The notes: generated from the letters alone by a model not told the origin. DNA of 64,000 nucleotides from Phallusia mammillata (GCA_003260075.1 QLIY01000123.1:124001-188000); one strand, 5' to 3'. Shown: positions 11,401 through 26,114, counted from the first letter of the stretch. Program-made: numbers and translations.

Positions 11401-14400
11401 ATGTTAAATTTGGAAGTCATTTTGGCCCAAAATATAAAGTTTTGATGACGCATACAGCAGTGACGTCATATTACCGATGTCAAATTACTAAATTATGATA
11501 CGCTTAAAAGGAAATTGCACTTTTAACATATTTTGTTAAACTACCAACGTGTCTATCAATCTAAAATTTTGACTTTGGTTCCAGCAAAATATCATCGTCG
11601 CATTTACATCAAGAACATTTGGCGTTTTTTCTTGATATATAAACACTATTTAATGACGTAACAAACAAAAATGTTTATCTCCATAAAAGGAAAAAATTGT
11701 TGGCTTTGGGAGGTTTGCCATTGCCAGAGCAACGTATGATCGCACAATAATTAAGACAAAATGTAGTTTAAATGGAACTTCAATAATGAATTGGCAGTTC
11801 AAATGCTTTTAAAGTATCAGTAAAAACGCCAAGTGCATTTAAAATTACGAGTTTGGCAAAAAGTTTGATCGCACATTGCATGATGCAAAATCAAAGCGAA
11901 AAATCGTGCCATTGGTTTCTGCAATTAGCAGCCAAAAACCGCTTACAAAAGCCAACTACTTGGATGTGTTTAAATTTGCTTAATTTATGGAACTGGCTTA
12001 TTTTTTACGTATTAAAAGAAAAGTTGTAATGTATTTGTTGAAAGATTCAGAGAAATTTGTTACATAAACATAGCCTTTATTGAATATTCAACGAAAGTTT
12101 TTATTAAACAAACACCCTTTTTGAATTCCCTTTTCAAATTTACATTAGTATACTTTGTTTAAATGCGATTTTTATTGTGTTTATTGCCACTTTCTTGCAA
12201 AAGGAAAAGAAGAAATAATTCGAAATACGCAATAATGTATTGGTGTAAAAACATGCATCCAACCACCATGTAAAAATTGTAAAGTTTAGGCAAATGTCAA
12301 TCGAGCGTTGGGTATTTTCAGTGTTTTGCGCTTAAATAAGGCGAACAACGTTTTTGGAGTCGCAGATGCGTGGTTTGCAGCCTTGTGGATAAATTATTTT
12401 TGCAGTAGGCCTAACCCATGCGTGAAAATCTGCTATCTTACCTTTTTCTAACCTTTTTTTGTTTTAGTATTTTTTTCAAACAATTAGTTCAGAAACTACA
12501 AATAATTTTGTTGTTTTGGTCCAAGAAGAACATATACACTTGTGGTTTTCTTGTACTAGTCTCTATTGCAAGTAAGCTTACTACATGAAAATAACAAAAG
12601 TTTTAAATTTTTCATAAAAAGAAAAGTTTTCAAACGTTTACCTTTCTTTGCGATTTTGTATGTCTTGCCGCGGGGAAAGCACCAAACCTAATTTTTTCAC
12701 ATATACCCCCAGAAAAACCCCATTCATAAAAAGTCCACTAAAACTACCTCGTAAAAATATTTTTTTTAAATCCATAATCACTTTTGCTTACGTGCCGCTA
12801 AGGGTGCAAAAATTCCCATGCAATAAAACGCTAACGCTGCATTATTACAATGACGTCATAAGGGCACGTATGACGCTAAAGGGGTAGTCCTTTAATTTGT
12901 CTCGTCACGATTTTCCCCTCCGAATTCCAATAGGAGATTTTATGTGAATATGCGATCCTAATTAAAAAAGAATCTTTAAAAAAGTAAAAATTTCAGAGAA
13001 AATCTTTTACAAATTTTGTTTACGATTTGCTAAAAATGACAGGTTTTGGATTTACACAATTTTTTTAAAAAAATCCCTGGACATACGTTCATTAAATCAC
13101 GCAATAGACTGTTTTTTACCTTGCAAGAAATTACCTCTCATTCGCTAGGTGATTTATTCAAAAAAACGTCTTTATTCACTTAGTCGTTTACAGAAGAAGA
13201 GTAAGTGACGTAACAGTTCAAGGGTCAAATTGGTAGCAAATCTGTAATCTCTGGATAGCGTGTGAAGCCACATAAACACGAGTAGTTCTTATAGTTCAGT
13301 GCCGCGCGATACCTAAACGCTGAATCATGCTAATTTGCATACATCAGCAGATTGCTGCAGCGGCAATTAGAGCCACTCCGCTTCATGCAAACAAACTAAG
13401 CAATGAAAACGGGTCAGTTTTGCAATTCAATTTGCTTTTAACTGCAAATAATACGAGCTGGAAAAATGTCAAATTTTTCTTAATAGTTTTTAAAATGTTT
13501 TGGAATAAATAATCGCGTTCACGCCGCGCTCCCAAAATGCGTCATTGCACCTTATTAGCCCAAAATGAACGTCACGTATTCAAACAAAAATCAAGAATGA
13601 TAAATCATGCTTTAAAACGCGATATCTGATTGGTCAATCCAACAGCCAATCAGGTTTGGCATAGCGCCATGATAGTAGCGGCAACATTTAGTTTGTTTAA
13701 TTGTCATGGCCAGTTTTGATATAAAGCCTGATACGTTATGGAGTTTGGCAGAAGACTGTGTAACGTGCTGCGAATAATAACAAAGGACGGACTGTAGGCT
13801 TTAAAATGTGTTGTTTTTTTGCTGAAGTCTAAATTGCAACACATTGTATAAGCCACGATTGTTAATCGGATGAAAGCTCGTTGTTGTTTAAACTTTTACT
13901 GAGTGAAATCAGACAAGAAATAATCCTGCTTAAACCCATTTTATGCACGTTTATTTTCGATAAGTAACCTTGTATCAGATAGGTAAAGATCATGGCATAC
14001 TATTTTTTGGTGTCTAGTTTTTTATGCAGTACAGCGCCAGAGAGTGTTTTATGCAGTCCAAGGGTTGCAAGGTCAATTCTTGACGCGGATGAATGTTTTT
14101 TTTTGCACCGCTGTTTGTTTGCAATTGTTCTGCACGCGTCGTAAGCAGTACAAAACCTAAAACTACTTTTCAATGCCGTAAGTGATTTGTTTTACCACTT
14201 GCATACTGTCTTGTAAAGTTTCCAGTCTCTCCAGAGGATAATGGCTTCTTAATAGTACAAGTCATCACCAATGTATAGGTTAGTTGTAAGAATATTTTTT
14301 TTGTGTGTTTTACTTTGTTACACATACGCGCCTGGCTCCCAAACTTTGGGGCCAGCAGTTGGCAACAACATTTAAGTTTACAATTGAAAAAATAACTTTT

Positions 14401-15890
14401 TACACGGTTAAAAGTTAGTGATGTATGATAAGCTGTTGTGTTTTAATTTTGTACAAATGGGCCATACCGTTGCCCTAAAGATATTACTTCGTGTAGTTGA
14501 GCGAATTTGAACCAATATATTTTGGCCATGGATCAAAATAGACTTCCATTTCCTACACTAGAAGCTAAGCAATATTAGAATCATGTACCCAGCGAGTGCG
14601 GAGATATAAGTAACCTTTTTGCCCGTGGTCTTCAACGGCGAGGAAATCGAATTGTTTAAAGGTTAATGAAACGATTTCAGTTGCCTCTAATTAATTTTCC
14701 ATTAGCTAAATTTTGCTTGATCAACGTCTGGCAAAACTCAATGATGCAACATACAGCGTTGTCCGGCATCTGGGCAGGCTTGCAGGCACTCTCATATAAT
14801 AACATATCAAGAACTGTTACCGGCATTTGACCTTTCAACTTTAGGGCGTGGCATTTTGCTGGATAGGGCGTGACTCGGACTTGCGCTATTTAAGGTTCAT
14901 ATTTACTGATATAGTATACGATTGAAATGTTTGGAATATAACGATCAGGGTTTATGGTCTAAAGGCAATGCTGCTTAAAATGTCATGATACTGTTTATAG
15001 ATGGTGTCGTTAGTAGACTGTTATGTTGCTATTGTGGGCATTTACTTTTTATGCTTTGTCATGTCTGTTAATAGTTTGACATACGTCTTAAGTATTTTTT
15101 TGTTTTTTTTAATTATGTGGTGACATGCAAATATACACAGCCAAGACAGGCAATCTACATTATCAAGACGCACAGTTTTGTAGCTACTGCGCATTCGTAC
15201 GGAATATACAAACACCCGATATCAAAAGATATAGCAGAAACAGACACCACAATTTCGTAATTTTGCCTTAATTAACTACACTTGTTCATAAATGTTTCAC
15301 TTTCCAATTTCCAAATCAACAAAATCATTTTGGCACGACGCAATATAGTGTAAATGCGAGTAAATCGCAAGTACGCAAGTCCGTGTGCCAATTTTGCCCG
15401 CGTACATCTATTGGCTCGGGAAATGTATCCATGCCTCTATGACGTCACAGTGACGACGGTCTTTCCGCTTTGGCCGAGGGGTTGTAAACGCGCCAGTTCG
15501 GTTAATGCGACCAATCTGTGCGACGGAAACTGTAGTATGGAGACAGATTATGAACGTGCATATGTGACATAGTTCTTTGTCAATTAGTTACAAATTTTAG
15601 TTTCCGATTGCGGAATTTTGACTGGAAGTAATGGGTCAAATACATCATTGATGCGCAGTTGGTCGATTTATCGAGTGATGTAATATATTGAACGGATATT
15701 CTGTACTTAAATGTATGTAGCCTATTGTGTGTCCATTGAGTGTAAAAGGGGTATCTTTGAAACCGATTGATTCCAAATACCATATGAATACGATATACAG
15801 CAACAACAAAAAATTGTCCGGATTAAGCGAAAATCTGGATTAGCGATGTCGATAATTATTGTGAACAAAAAATTGAACTTAATTTATTAA
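8454..15890. other. intergenic, no gene recognised
   Basis: No exon with recognisable protein similarity is seen on either strand. It contains one degenerate pogo-like element (9538-9720) and a possible hAT-like end near 10708 (CACTGGTTCCTAAC). CRE-like sites occur near 12850 and 15440. Open frames are short and AT-driven. Confidence 0.55.
9538..9720. mobile_element. pogo-like MITE, degenerate copy
   Basis: Left end TAACCTCAGTCCAATCGGAC and right end CCGGTTTAACCTAGGTGTA match the ends of the better copies at 15893-16071 and 59031-59522. Internal words TTGTCCGAATTGGGCG and GAAGATCCGGA are shared. It has no coding capacity. Confidence 0.5.
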
Positions 15891-15892
15891 TA

Positions 15893-16071
15893 TAGTAAAC
15901 CTCGGGTAATTCTGATCCGTTTGGACCAAAAATTTTGTCCGGATTTACCGATGTCTATTAGTTCAAGCCTTCCACATTACAAATTATTTGTACCTTAAGT
16001 TTTGTCCGTATTATAATACCTATAGGCGAAGCTCCGGATTCACCGAAACTGGTTTACCCAAGGTTTACTGT
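15893..16071. mobile_element. pogo-like MITE
   Basis: Inverted ends TAGTAAACCTCGG and AGGTTTACTGTA flank an interior with TTTTGTCCGGATT and GCGAAGCTCCGGAT, next to TA dinucleotides. This suits Tc1/mariner-pogo type TA insertion. A partial relative lies at about 15815-15860. No transposase is present. Confidence 0.6.
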
Positions 16072-16609
16072 ATTACAGTTAAGAAAATAACAATTTACAA
16101 AACAAATTGAACCAAATTCATTTTTTAATCCAAGAAAAAGGAATGAAATAGCAAAAATATAAAACCTTTTTTGTGTTTTTACGTCGAAACGAACTTTTCC
16201 GGACATAACAATTTACCATGAGTACGAGATTTGACCGACGGTGATGGAATCTTAAGCGTTTTGTCGCATGTCACTGTCACCGGTTGTTACAAGCAAAATA
16301 TCCAGCTTGACACTGGCAATTACGACATTAAAATTTTCATCTTTCTACTGAAGCATTTTGATTTTCCATCCGATATGTTGCATAAAAAATCGTTGTTTTT
16401 GCGCAGTACTTTTATAAATTGTTCACAAAAATATGGATTTTTTACACAATCGTTTTAAATTGACTCAATTTTCAATTCAAAAAGACTCAAAACGAGTTGA
16501 TACATTTTTTAACAATGCAGTTTTCAACATAACATTATCCCGTCAAAAGACTTGCATTATCCGACAAGTTTGATCTCGCATTGTTTGTTCTTGTTATTAA
16601 GTTTAAACA

Positions 16610-16634
16610 GATGGTGTACAGACTGTACACCATC
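16610..16634. repeat. perfect 25-base palindrome
   Basis: Arms GATGGTGTACAG and CTGTACACCATC are perfect 12-base inverted repeats around a single A at 16622. It lies in AT-rich intergenic DNA with no gene nearby. It could be a protein-binding site or a foldback scar. Confidence 0.7.
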
Positions 16635-17225
16635 AATACAGTGTTAAATATGATTTAAACGGCACATGGCAAGTATGTTGTGACTTCAAAAGCAAAAATA
16701 AATTTTGTCCACTAAAAAAGCCATGCTGTTTATAAAAATCAGTTTTTTTGCCTGTTATTCGATTTTTGTACTTCTCCGACTGAATACAGGCTTATATATT
16801 GTTGTTGCACCACAATAAAATGATACAACATTGTTTACTTGGATATCCCAGCTTAAGAAAAGCCTTTGGATTATGTTGACAAGGCGGTGGTAGCCAACCT
16901 ATGAACACATTTTCCTAATAAGGTTGTTAAGAAGAAGTCCTTCTTCGGACATCAGTTGAATAAACATTACTTCACTGCTTTATGATGCATCTAACATAAA
17001 GCCCCGGTTACTCATACGACTGCTGGTATATAACGTATAACGTGAGACGTTCATTGTCTGTGTGGGCAAATTACACAACACGAACACGTTTTGTTATGAA
17101 ACGACCGGGAATTTGAATTGAACAACCACCAAAGGAACAAACATACTTTAGGTCATGCAGTAAACAGAATACAAAATATAGATGGTGACGTGGCTACAAG
17201 GACCTCTTCAAGGGAGTTGAACTCA

Positions 17226-17457
17226 GAGTTGCTAAAATAGGAGCCCGAATCCAGCCCTAATTCGGCCTAAACCCTACCCTTCAAGACCGAAACCGGACCC
17301 GAACCCATTTTTTGAAAACAAAATAAGGCTCGTTGAGCTCGAAAGTCGGTAAAATTTTGGCACAATTTATGCCGAGTGTAAAACCGTATTATTCAAACTA
17401 AAGTATAAGAAACCGGCATAAAACCTAACGCGAAAAGCGCGACCTGGCTTACAACCC
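17226..17457. mobile_element. non-autonomous TIR element, GTTGTAAG-CGGGC family, copy 2
   Basis: Left end about CTCAGAGTTGCTAAAATAGG, right end GGCTTACAACCCTG, and interior CCGAACCCATTTTTTG-like words match the copies at 3074 and 37486. It is diverged and non-coding. Confidence 0.45.
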
Positions 17458-18687
17458 TGGCAGGACTACATTCGTAAAAATAAATTAAGTGAAAAATAAG
17501 CCTTGTCATCAATTTTGTTTTTTCAATCAAAATAAATAAGGCCAAATAGCTTTAGCTGTAATTTTTGAATATCTTTTTTACAAGCGCAATAACATTATAC
17601 TGGTTTACGCTTTAAGTATACATTATTGATGCATTACCCTTGATTTATTAAAGTCAAAGTCATTAAAAACACCAAAAAATGTTAATTAAAGGCAGAACGA
17701 CAACATAGAACGTGCATTAACTGGCAATTCGTGTAGACTTGGTGCGTCATAAGATTTGCGTTCACTTCTGACGCGTACGTCATCTTGACGTCTTCAAAGC
17801 GGGTTGGAAATTATCGTTTTAAGCGGCCATTAACATCATTGACCAATTTCCGTCTTTAAATAATTGCGAAACTTAAATAATGAAATTCCTGTTTGAATTT
17901 CTGAGGGCCCTTGACTTTTTTTCATTGAAGGTCTGAAGGTCGTGGTTCGAATATCAGCACTGGTTAGCAATTTTGCGCTTACCTTTCCCTCTAATTAAAT
18001 TGTTAAATGCTCAACAGCTATAGCACTAGAATGTATTTTTAAGCACTGATTGCGCAGCATAGTTGTGTCCTATTTGAACATTGTTAAATGTATATTAGGT
18101 TGTGTGGTGCAGTGTCAAGTTAAAAAAATCTTTGCTGGATATGTCAAGGTGAATGTATTATTTGAAAACAAATAGCGATGCTATAAAATGTTTTCCCCAA
18201 ATGCAGGAAAAAAATTGCACTAATATTGGACTCAAACATTTCAAATGTAAAAAAAATAAAAACGTTGAATTATTTTCATCTGCAAAAGAATAAAACAATT
18301 GCACTGAAACAATCGCAAAAACTGGGAGCGCTATTCATAAATCAATTTCAATTTTTAATTTGCCTTTAATTAATGACAAATAAGCATGTAATGAAACAAA
18401 GTTCTCGATGTCCAAACCCCATCTCGTGAAAATCAGATGATCACGCGCAATTAAGTTTCCCCACTGGTCTTGTGTCTGGTAGCATTAATGGCTGCTCTTT
18501 ATAACCCTGCGTCACCAACGTCAATGACCTTCCGTCTTTCTGCGTTAGGGTAAAAACCAATCGGTCTTTGTCATGTAAAAAGTTCCAAACTTCGGTTGCG
18601 CAATAAGTAGTAGATTCAGATAGGGTGGGGTTAAGATTCTAAGAGTTCCCGAAAAATCCTGTTCATAGTTTTATTTGTAGTCTAAAG

Positions 18688-18698
18688 CCCCCCCCCCC
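18688..18698. repeat. C11 run at duplication junction
   Basis: Sequence 18582-18687 recurs at 18699-18803 with two or three differences, including a G/A change and a one-base indel. Confidence 0.75.
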
Positions 18699-21254
18699 GT
18701 TCCAAACTTCGGTTGCGCAATAAGTAGTAGATTCAGATAGGGTGGGATTAAGATTCTAAGAGTTCCCGAAAAATCCTGTTCATAGTTTATTTGTAGTCTA
18801 AAGCGGAAAGAAGCAACAATGTACAAAATCCATATAGAAGGTGTCCCCACTTTTAGTTTAGAAACAATTGTTTATTAACCTTAAACCCCACAGAACTAAC
18901 ATAATAGTGAGACACAGCCGTTCTGTTGTGTAGCACCACTGCTTTCCTCGTAGTAAATCTTACGTTTTAATGTCCAAAAGCGTTGGATAAGACTGCGCGT
19001 CGGTTGATTCGGTCGAATTCGGTACACCTTTAAACCACGACACTTTGCCAAGATCGCATGCTGACAAATGTATTTTGTGTCAAACGTAATTGACCGTTTT
19101 CATTAGTGTGTTGCAATTTTTAAATGTGTGTTCGCATTTGTTGCGCCCAATCCAGTCTTAAATCATTTCTCACAGTAATCTACACGAACCAGAGTGGTTT
19201 TCTAACGGTCACATGCCAAGTGCATTAGGAATAGTGTTTCCCGTGTGGGCTACTAGTTAAGCCGGTTGCCAATCCAGTTCTCATACTTACAGGCGTTCCA
19301 CACTAAACCGCGTAACTGTTAAGAGTACAGGGTGCGCCCGACAAGCAGTAGAACTTGGCTACAATTACCTTTCCCATATTTGGGGACGTGGGAATTAGAT
19401 TTACCCGGCGGTCAAGTCAACCGGCAGTGGATGTCCACTCCCACACGCCCACGCGTCCAGATATAACTGACTTTCGAAGCTTTTTGTTACAAATCAATGC
19501 CCAACCCACTAATATTACCATGTGCCTGATTTGTGCAGAGCAGAGATTAATATATGTAGGTTTCAAGATTACGATTTGTATTTATAAGTGGTTGAATTCA
19601 AAACCGATATTTCAGTTTTCAGTAACCAAATTTAGTATGTATTTTTTTAAATTAGCTCTGTGTAGTAAACCGTTAAAACCGTTCGGTTTACAGTTTCAAA
19701 TACACAGTTCACTTCATAAAGCTCATTTAGTAACAAATCAAGTCAAATATTTCACTTATAGTATGCCCCAAAAATTGATCCGTTTCTCATCAAGCAAAAA
19801 CTTCGTTATTTTGCGTAAAACACCCTTTTTAAATTTCATGTTAGTTAGTAATAAATGACTCATCGTTTGATCGCACAAATTACATATCATGTCAGCAAAC
19901 GTTACTATAATGCTCATTTCTCAAAACACAATGTTTAGATATTGCTTCCGAACCCAAATCAAACAAACGCCAGCGTTATCAAATTTCACGCTTTATTTCA
20001 AACACGTGACCGCTTTATGACCGCAAGTAACCTTCGCCGTGATTCAACACTTTGACCTTTATCACAGACACAGTATTGCAATGCGGTTTAATTTTGGGGT
20101 AAAATTTGTGTTACAGACAGTCTGTGATTTCGTCCAAGGAAGACGAGATTGGTATCTCTCTTTATTGTACGTTGAATCACTATAGTTTTCCTTCGGGCTA
20201 CAGAAAGCGCAATTGCTTGAGGTTTTTATTAGAACTCAAAATTGCTTGTGGTACGTTTTTTCGCAGGTTTGTTATTTTAGAGGCCAATTACTATAGGCGC
20301 AATTTACAAAATTTATTTCGTGGCAACAATTTTGATACTTTTTTCGACTGTTTGATTCTTATCTCATGGCTGGCACCCTACTACACAATGCTTTGCGCGA
20401 AACATTCTCCTTTTAAATTGGTATAAACGCATTTCCATTTTGAGAAGTAACTTTAAATCTGGCAATTTTTTTACAATACTATTTTGTACACTGGTGGTTT
20501 AAACTAACTACGCGTAAAAAACAAGGAAAAAAAACATAATTCCTAATGTATAAAAATATTTGCAAATAACTGGTTGACTATGGTTTAAATTTTAGGCCGC
20601 TCATTTTTAATCAGTATTCCTATCTAAACTCATGAAAAACCATATGACCCTAAAGTTTGCAAATAAGGCATGCAGACATATCCTAAGATTTAATCTCTTC
20701 GGCTTATGGGCTGATCAGGAGTCTGATAAAAAGCTTGCAAGGCCAAAGTGTTTAATTCCGCATCACATACATAGTGAAATCCGCCCTAAGCTTAAAGTTT
20801 TGTACACAAATAAGCGCGCGTCTACTGACAGGTTTTGCGATTTTAGGGAGCTGTTATCGAAAACGTTGTCGTCCACACAGCTGCACACACTTACGATTTG
20901 GGAGTGTGCAGTTCCTGATTTTTTTTCAAAAGGTCGACAGCGTGTTGTTGCAGACTAATCTAGGTTCAATTACATTCCATGTAGTAATTTTGCTGAAACC
21001 TGAAAGTCTTAACCAGAACTTCTATAGTTCTATACGTAGGTGTTACCGTCCACATTTTAATGTTTTGTAAAACTGGGTTGGCGTTAAACTTTAGTCATAT
21101 GATGCGTCAGAAACAGTTTCTGGCCGAACACTCTCTTATTTTTTCGAAGAAATTTAACTCTACAATAATCGTTGCGTTACAACCACCTGTCTGGGTTTGT
21201 AGATCTTACAAAATGTTCCAATACGCCCTTAATATTGTTGTTTACGCTTTAGCT

Positions 21255-21345
21255 CAGGGGTCACCAAACTTTTTTCACTGCGGGCCGGATAAGTTTAATA
21301 ATAGTTTAATAATAATTCGTGCGGGCCGGATAGTTTACATGCCCT
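21255..21345. mobile_element. hAT-like element fragment
   Basis: It begins CAGGGGTCACCAAACTTTTT and contains GCGGGCCGGATA twice. This is the typical terminal sequence of non-autonomous hAT elements. The second terminus and target duplication were not found. Confidence 0.45.
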
Positions 21346-24300
21346 AGCGCCGTCTTTGCGAACTTAGACCGCAAGGCGATTTTGATAGGGGCGCCAAGAT
21401 ATGGTCTTTCTATAATCTCATTAAAATCTGGTAATGCGACTATTAAATTGCATAGTTAGTCTCATCTTACAAGCAACGCTTGTATAATACGTCACAAGTG
21501 ACCAAATAAAGCAATGGTTTGCGCACAATTAACACTTTTAGTCTTGTTTGTGACGTANGAAAATTCAGAACATTTAAGTTGATAAACTTACTTCCTTCGT
21601 ATAGTTTTAAAAGTTGTAATTTTTCCATTTTTAGAGCTTAATTTTGTTTTATAGCTTGATTTTTGTTACAGCAAAATGTATACCTCAAATTAAGTTTGGT
21701 TATTATGCATGTAAAACGTATTTACATAGACTTTAGTTCAACCTTTTTTTAAAACATACAATTTTTTACGTGTAAATCGTCTACCCTGGCATTCCATTGA
21801 GTTATTATAGACCTAAATCGTTTTTATAACCTTATTAGCGAGTTAAAACGGTGTTTGAAGTTTTCTTAATTGTTTTGAACTTTTCTGACGTGTATTTGAA
21901 CACCAGCAAGGCGCCAAATTTGGTGTCTTGTCAAGACGTGTGTAATTACAATCGTTTTTGCGGCTTCTATGATTCCCATGTGATTGCTACTTGAAGTATT
22001 ATGAAATTTCAGGCGAACTTTACAATTATTATTTCTAATGAAACACCAGATTGGCCTTTTCACGCTTTTCACTGTAAAATTGAAATAAACACATGTCCAT
22101 TAACAACAAGAGTTAATACACATTTATGTTTAATTTGCGAAGTTTACTATATTGACGATTAAAGAATAACAAAACTTTCAAAGCGGTTTTAAAATTGACG
22201 TGCTTTAAAATGTCGCCAATTTTTGCCTAATTTTGGAATTTTACCACTTCGATGCAAAATCGCCTTATCAACTGCATCAAAAATACTTCACCGTTCGCAA
22301 CTTCTCCCGTGACCGCGCCGACGTGCGTCATGACATCACAGCGTGTTCTTGGCGTCACTCCGACAATTTTTAGTCCAGCGACAGACGTGCCCGAACTCGT
22401 GTGCTAAAAAAACTACTGTTTACAAATATAACGAATTTGAAGTGCAAAAATGGCAGTCTGCCAAAGCGTAGGTGGTTGGGCAAAGAGCTTGTAGTTTGTA
22501 GATGACACAGAACACGCCCCTTTGACTGTCAGATCTGTTTTGCACTTGTAGACTTTCGTAGGCGAAAATGGGCTCGATAAGTGGGATAACGAATTAAACG
22601 CTTAAGTTTCGACATACTATATATTAGGCTTTAAAGTTGCTCTGCTTTGTACCTGCTAAAATACCATATACTAGTTTTAAAAAGGTTAAAAAGCAAACAA
22701 AAAACAAACAGAGATGTAACCGTGGTGTTAATATGCTGGATGTATTTACTGCAACTACACAATAAAATAAGGAACTGTTTACATTCAAAACTGTTTAATC
22801 ACATGGCTTTCTGACGTAGCAAAGTCGAAAAACTGAACTGACAAGTTTACTGCAGCCCAAATGACTAACGCTTGTTTATACCAGCTTGGAAACACCTCCG
22901 AGGGCATTACGAGCTATTACGCAGCAAAACTGGTTTATCTTATACTGGAAACCAATTCGCTTACGGTGAGGGATTTGGCAGTCACGTTGCGAAGTGGGCA
23001 TGTATTTTGTGGTCTAATAAGCTTTCGTGATATGTATACAGCAAAGCGGGTGGTGTGTGTGAAGAAGTTTAAACGTTTCGACCCACGCTATACTTTCGGT
23101 GCTGGCTTTGGATTTCGTGCTCCACAATGACACGTTTTGCTTTCAGGGACTGATTTGATGTCTGGAGTTCAATTGAGGTTTTATGAGTGGTTTTTACTAA
23201 AAACTTTTTAGCTAATTTGAAAACGTTTTTTTCGTATGGCTTTTTTGTTTTAAAGACGCGTTGGCAAATAAAACTGCGAAATTTAAATCGATTCTACAAG
23301 AAAAAAACTTAGTTAAACATTCTACATGCCAATCTTACAGTTTTACAGTTAGTTGAATATTAAAGCTGATGTACAAAACAGCACCTGTTTTCGCACTTTA
23401 TTGCTTGTATATATTAACTTTCAGTTAATAAAAATGTTACCATATTAGCTATTTATCGTATAGAAGTGCTTGTTGTAGCTGGTTGAACGGCATGTTCAAA
23501 TGCCTGCAACAACTTTCACCAAAACAACAAATGCGATAAAAGCAGACCATTGTCTCTGCAGCACCAAGCTCAAATTCACATGCATTAAAACACAACCATA
23601 AAAAACCTGCAATTTCTTCATGAACCATTGTGATTACTTGTCATCGGTGTTTGCTGTAAAAACTTAATTGGTGTCCAACATAATGCGGACAGCGTAACCA
23701 AATTTGTTCAGTTCCGTAACCCTAGGGCCTGTCCTTACCAACTGTATCTACAGCAATGTCATATTCGAAGTTTAAAGAATGTCAGCAGGTCTGTTATACG
23801 ACGTGGCATTAGATTTTAAGTCGGTTTAAATTAGAGTAGTTAAACCTGTAATGCCAAAGCTCTTAAACAACCGGCAAGGCTAATCTAAGGAACTGTAAAG
23901 TTTAAACGGAGCAAGTTGCAGGCTTTTGTTTCATATTTATTACACATTAAAAATGTAGCTTGGTGCAAAGCAACATATTCTCTCTTTGTAAGGAAACAAC
24001 TTGGTTCTGTTGTTAACAGGTAAAATACTGAAATATTCCCTAAATTTTACCCGACTAAAAATGTGAACTTGACAAATGATTTGAAAACAGCAAAATTTAT
24101 AACGTTGTGTTCCAGTCAAAAAACTGTTTTCGCAAGATTTTTAAGTCGAACAGTAAAAGGAAATCCGGTAGCAATTTCGATGAATTAAATATAATTGCTG
24201 ACTGTAAAAAGAACTAAACGTGAAATAAAATGCCTGACCTGAACTTAGCGCTCAAGGTCATTGTCACTTTGTTTCGCAGAACGTGCAGTAAAAAAAATTT

Positions 24301-24756
24301 TACGAACGATTCAGCCCTGACCCGATGTACCACGAATTGCCAGCGATGCGCGAAGTCACGTGCATGGCGCGTGTGTGACATCACAATTAGTTGATTGCTG
24401 GGAAGAAGGCGGCGATTGTTAAATGTTTAAACGACGCAAAGACTGCGGGCAGAGTAAGAGAGCGTGGCTCGGGCTGCAGTTGGAAGCGTTTTGCGCATTC
24501 CGTAGCATTTTTGTTGCTTGTTCAGTTTTGTTTTAATATCAGATGGATGTTAACACTTGTTCTGTGGAATGTAGTAAGTATTGTTTCAGAAATCAGTTGT
24601 TCAAATACGTTTAGACAGCAAACTGATAAATCTTTTGGCAGTTAGCAAATTTTCGGTTGAAGTTCAAGATATATGTAAAAACAGAAATGTTTGGTTTAAG
24701 TTTTGGATTATACCGGCTTAGGAGTCGAAACGTAATGTAAACACTAACTGGTTAAA

Positions 24757-24768
24757 GGGGGGGGGGGG
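24757..24768. repeat. G12 run at duplication junction
   Basis: Sequence 24610-24756 recurs from 24769 to about 24868, with a segment of about 46 bases missing from the second copy. Confidence 0.7.
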
Positions 24769-25219
24769 TTTAGACAGCAAACTGATAAATCTTTTGGCAG
24801 TTAGCAAATTTTCTGTTGAAGTATACCGGCTTAGGAGTCGAAACGTAATGTAAACACTAACTGGTTAAATATTTTGTAATTTTAGTTGAAGTGCGAAGAC
24901 AAAATAATAATGGCTTTGCGCCAGTGCCTTGAGCAAAACATTTTTAAAATTTCCAAAATTTATTGTCCGTAATTCCCTCCGTGGCTTTCTGTTTATTGCT
25001 TTGGGCAGCTTATGTAATTTCGTGGCCTTGTAGGAATTTTATAAAACGGCGAGGATTTTGGAAGGCAATTTTGTGAACAGCTTGGTTGAGAATTGTTACC
25101 GCGATTAAGCAAAAAATGTAAGGCAGTGTGGTTTAGTGTTTAAATCTGCAAAAAAGGCATGTTGCCGATTTCTAATCAACACCTAATTAGGATTAGGATT
25201 CCAGGTAACATGAAAAGAT

Positions 25220-25253
25220 GATATCACGTGAAATAACGATATTGCGTGATATC
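25220..25253. repeat. inverted repeat around CACGTG-like site
   Basis: Perfect 9-base arms GATATCACG and CGTGATATC are separated by 16 bases. Function is unknown; it may be a chance hairpin. Confidence 0.4.
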
Positions 25254-26114
25254 AGGTGTCACGTTTTTGTGCCGTTGCGCCGTTTTAACAGAGTGAACAT
25301 TAGAAAACATATTAACAACACACGTAAGGTGTTGTTCAGCGAATATCAGTGCTAGGATTATGTCATACCATGCACGAATTGGCTAAGGAAAAGGTGTTTG
25401 GTGACAAACGACCCAAAGACATGCTCTGTAACTTTTCGTGACTTTTCGTACGTTTTCTGATGACGCACGCGTAATGAGCGACGCTTTCAATTTCACGTTT
25501 GTGAGTTGGCATGAGTTTTTGTGCAGTGCGCATGAAAGATTACCAAAAACACACTTCTCCGAAATTCGAAAGATTTTCAAGCGGACTTAGTTTAGTTGTC
25601 TAATTACTGCAATTTATAATGGGTTTTCCTAAAGGTAAATAATAATATATGTCTATATTAAAAAAATTCTGAAATGTCCGAAAGAATTTTAGAATCGATT
25701 TAATAGACCTTTTTCCAAAGATTACGCCAAACAAACAAACCACTAAATTGTGTAGCTTTTTATTTTAGTTAAAATCAAACATAAATTCTTCTGCGACAAT
25801 TTTCGAAATTCTGGAGGTTTTGATTATATTTCTGAGATTTAGAATCTGCTGTCACAATATTTAGTGCAGGTCACAAACCAATCCATCAATCTCAATCATA
25901 TCGCAATGGTTTATTTAATAATCCATTTGCAATTAAAACTAAATTTGCCAGTATTGCACCAAGAATTTGACCTCGACGAAAACAAAAGAAGTGGATCCTG
26001 TTTACAACTTGAATAGCGAGTCGCGTGCCGCATAATAAGCTAGTTTGTTTTGCCTTTGTCCAAATCCGCGACCTTTTTTTGCCAGCGGTGCCTGGCAAAA
26101 GCTTATGGTATGAA

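Noticed and set aside
19355-19858. 167-codon open frame in the gene-free stretch
   Set aside because: It shows no domain, signal peptide or codon bias. The composition follows the AT-rich background, and length alone is weak evidence.
20632-20958. 108-codon open frame
   Set aside because: No recognisable family or splice-consistent partner was found. An overlapping frame of similar length suggests chance.
22861-23130. 89-codon open frame with fairly balanced composition
   Set aside because: It reads more like protein than its neighbours but has no motif I recognise and no flanking exon. Not supported.
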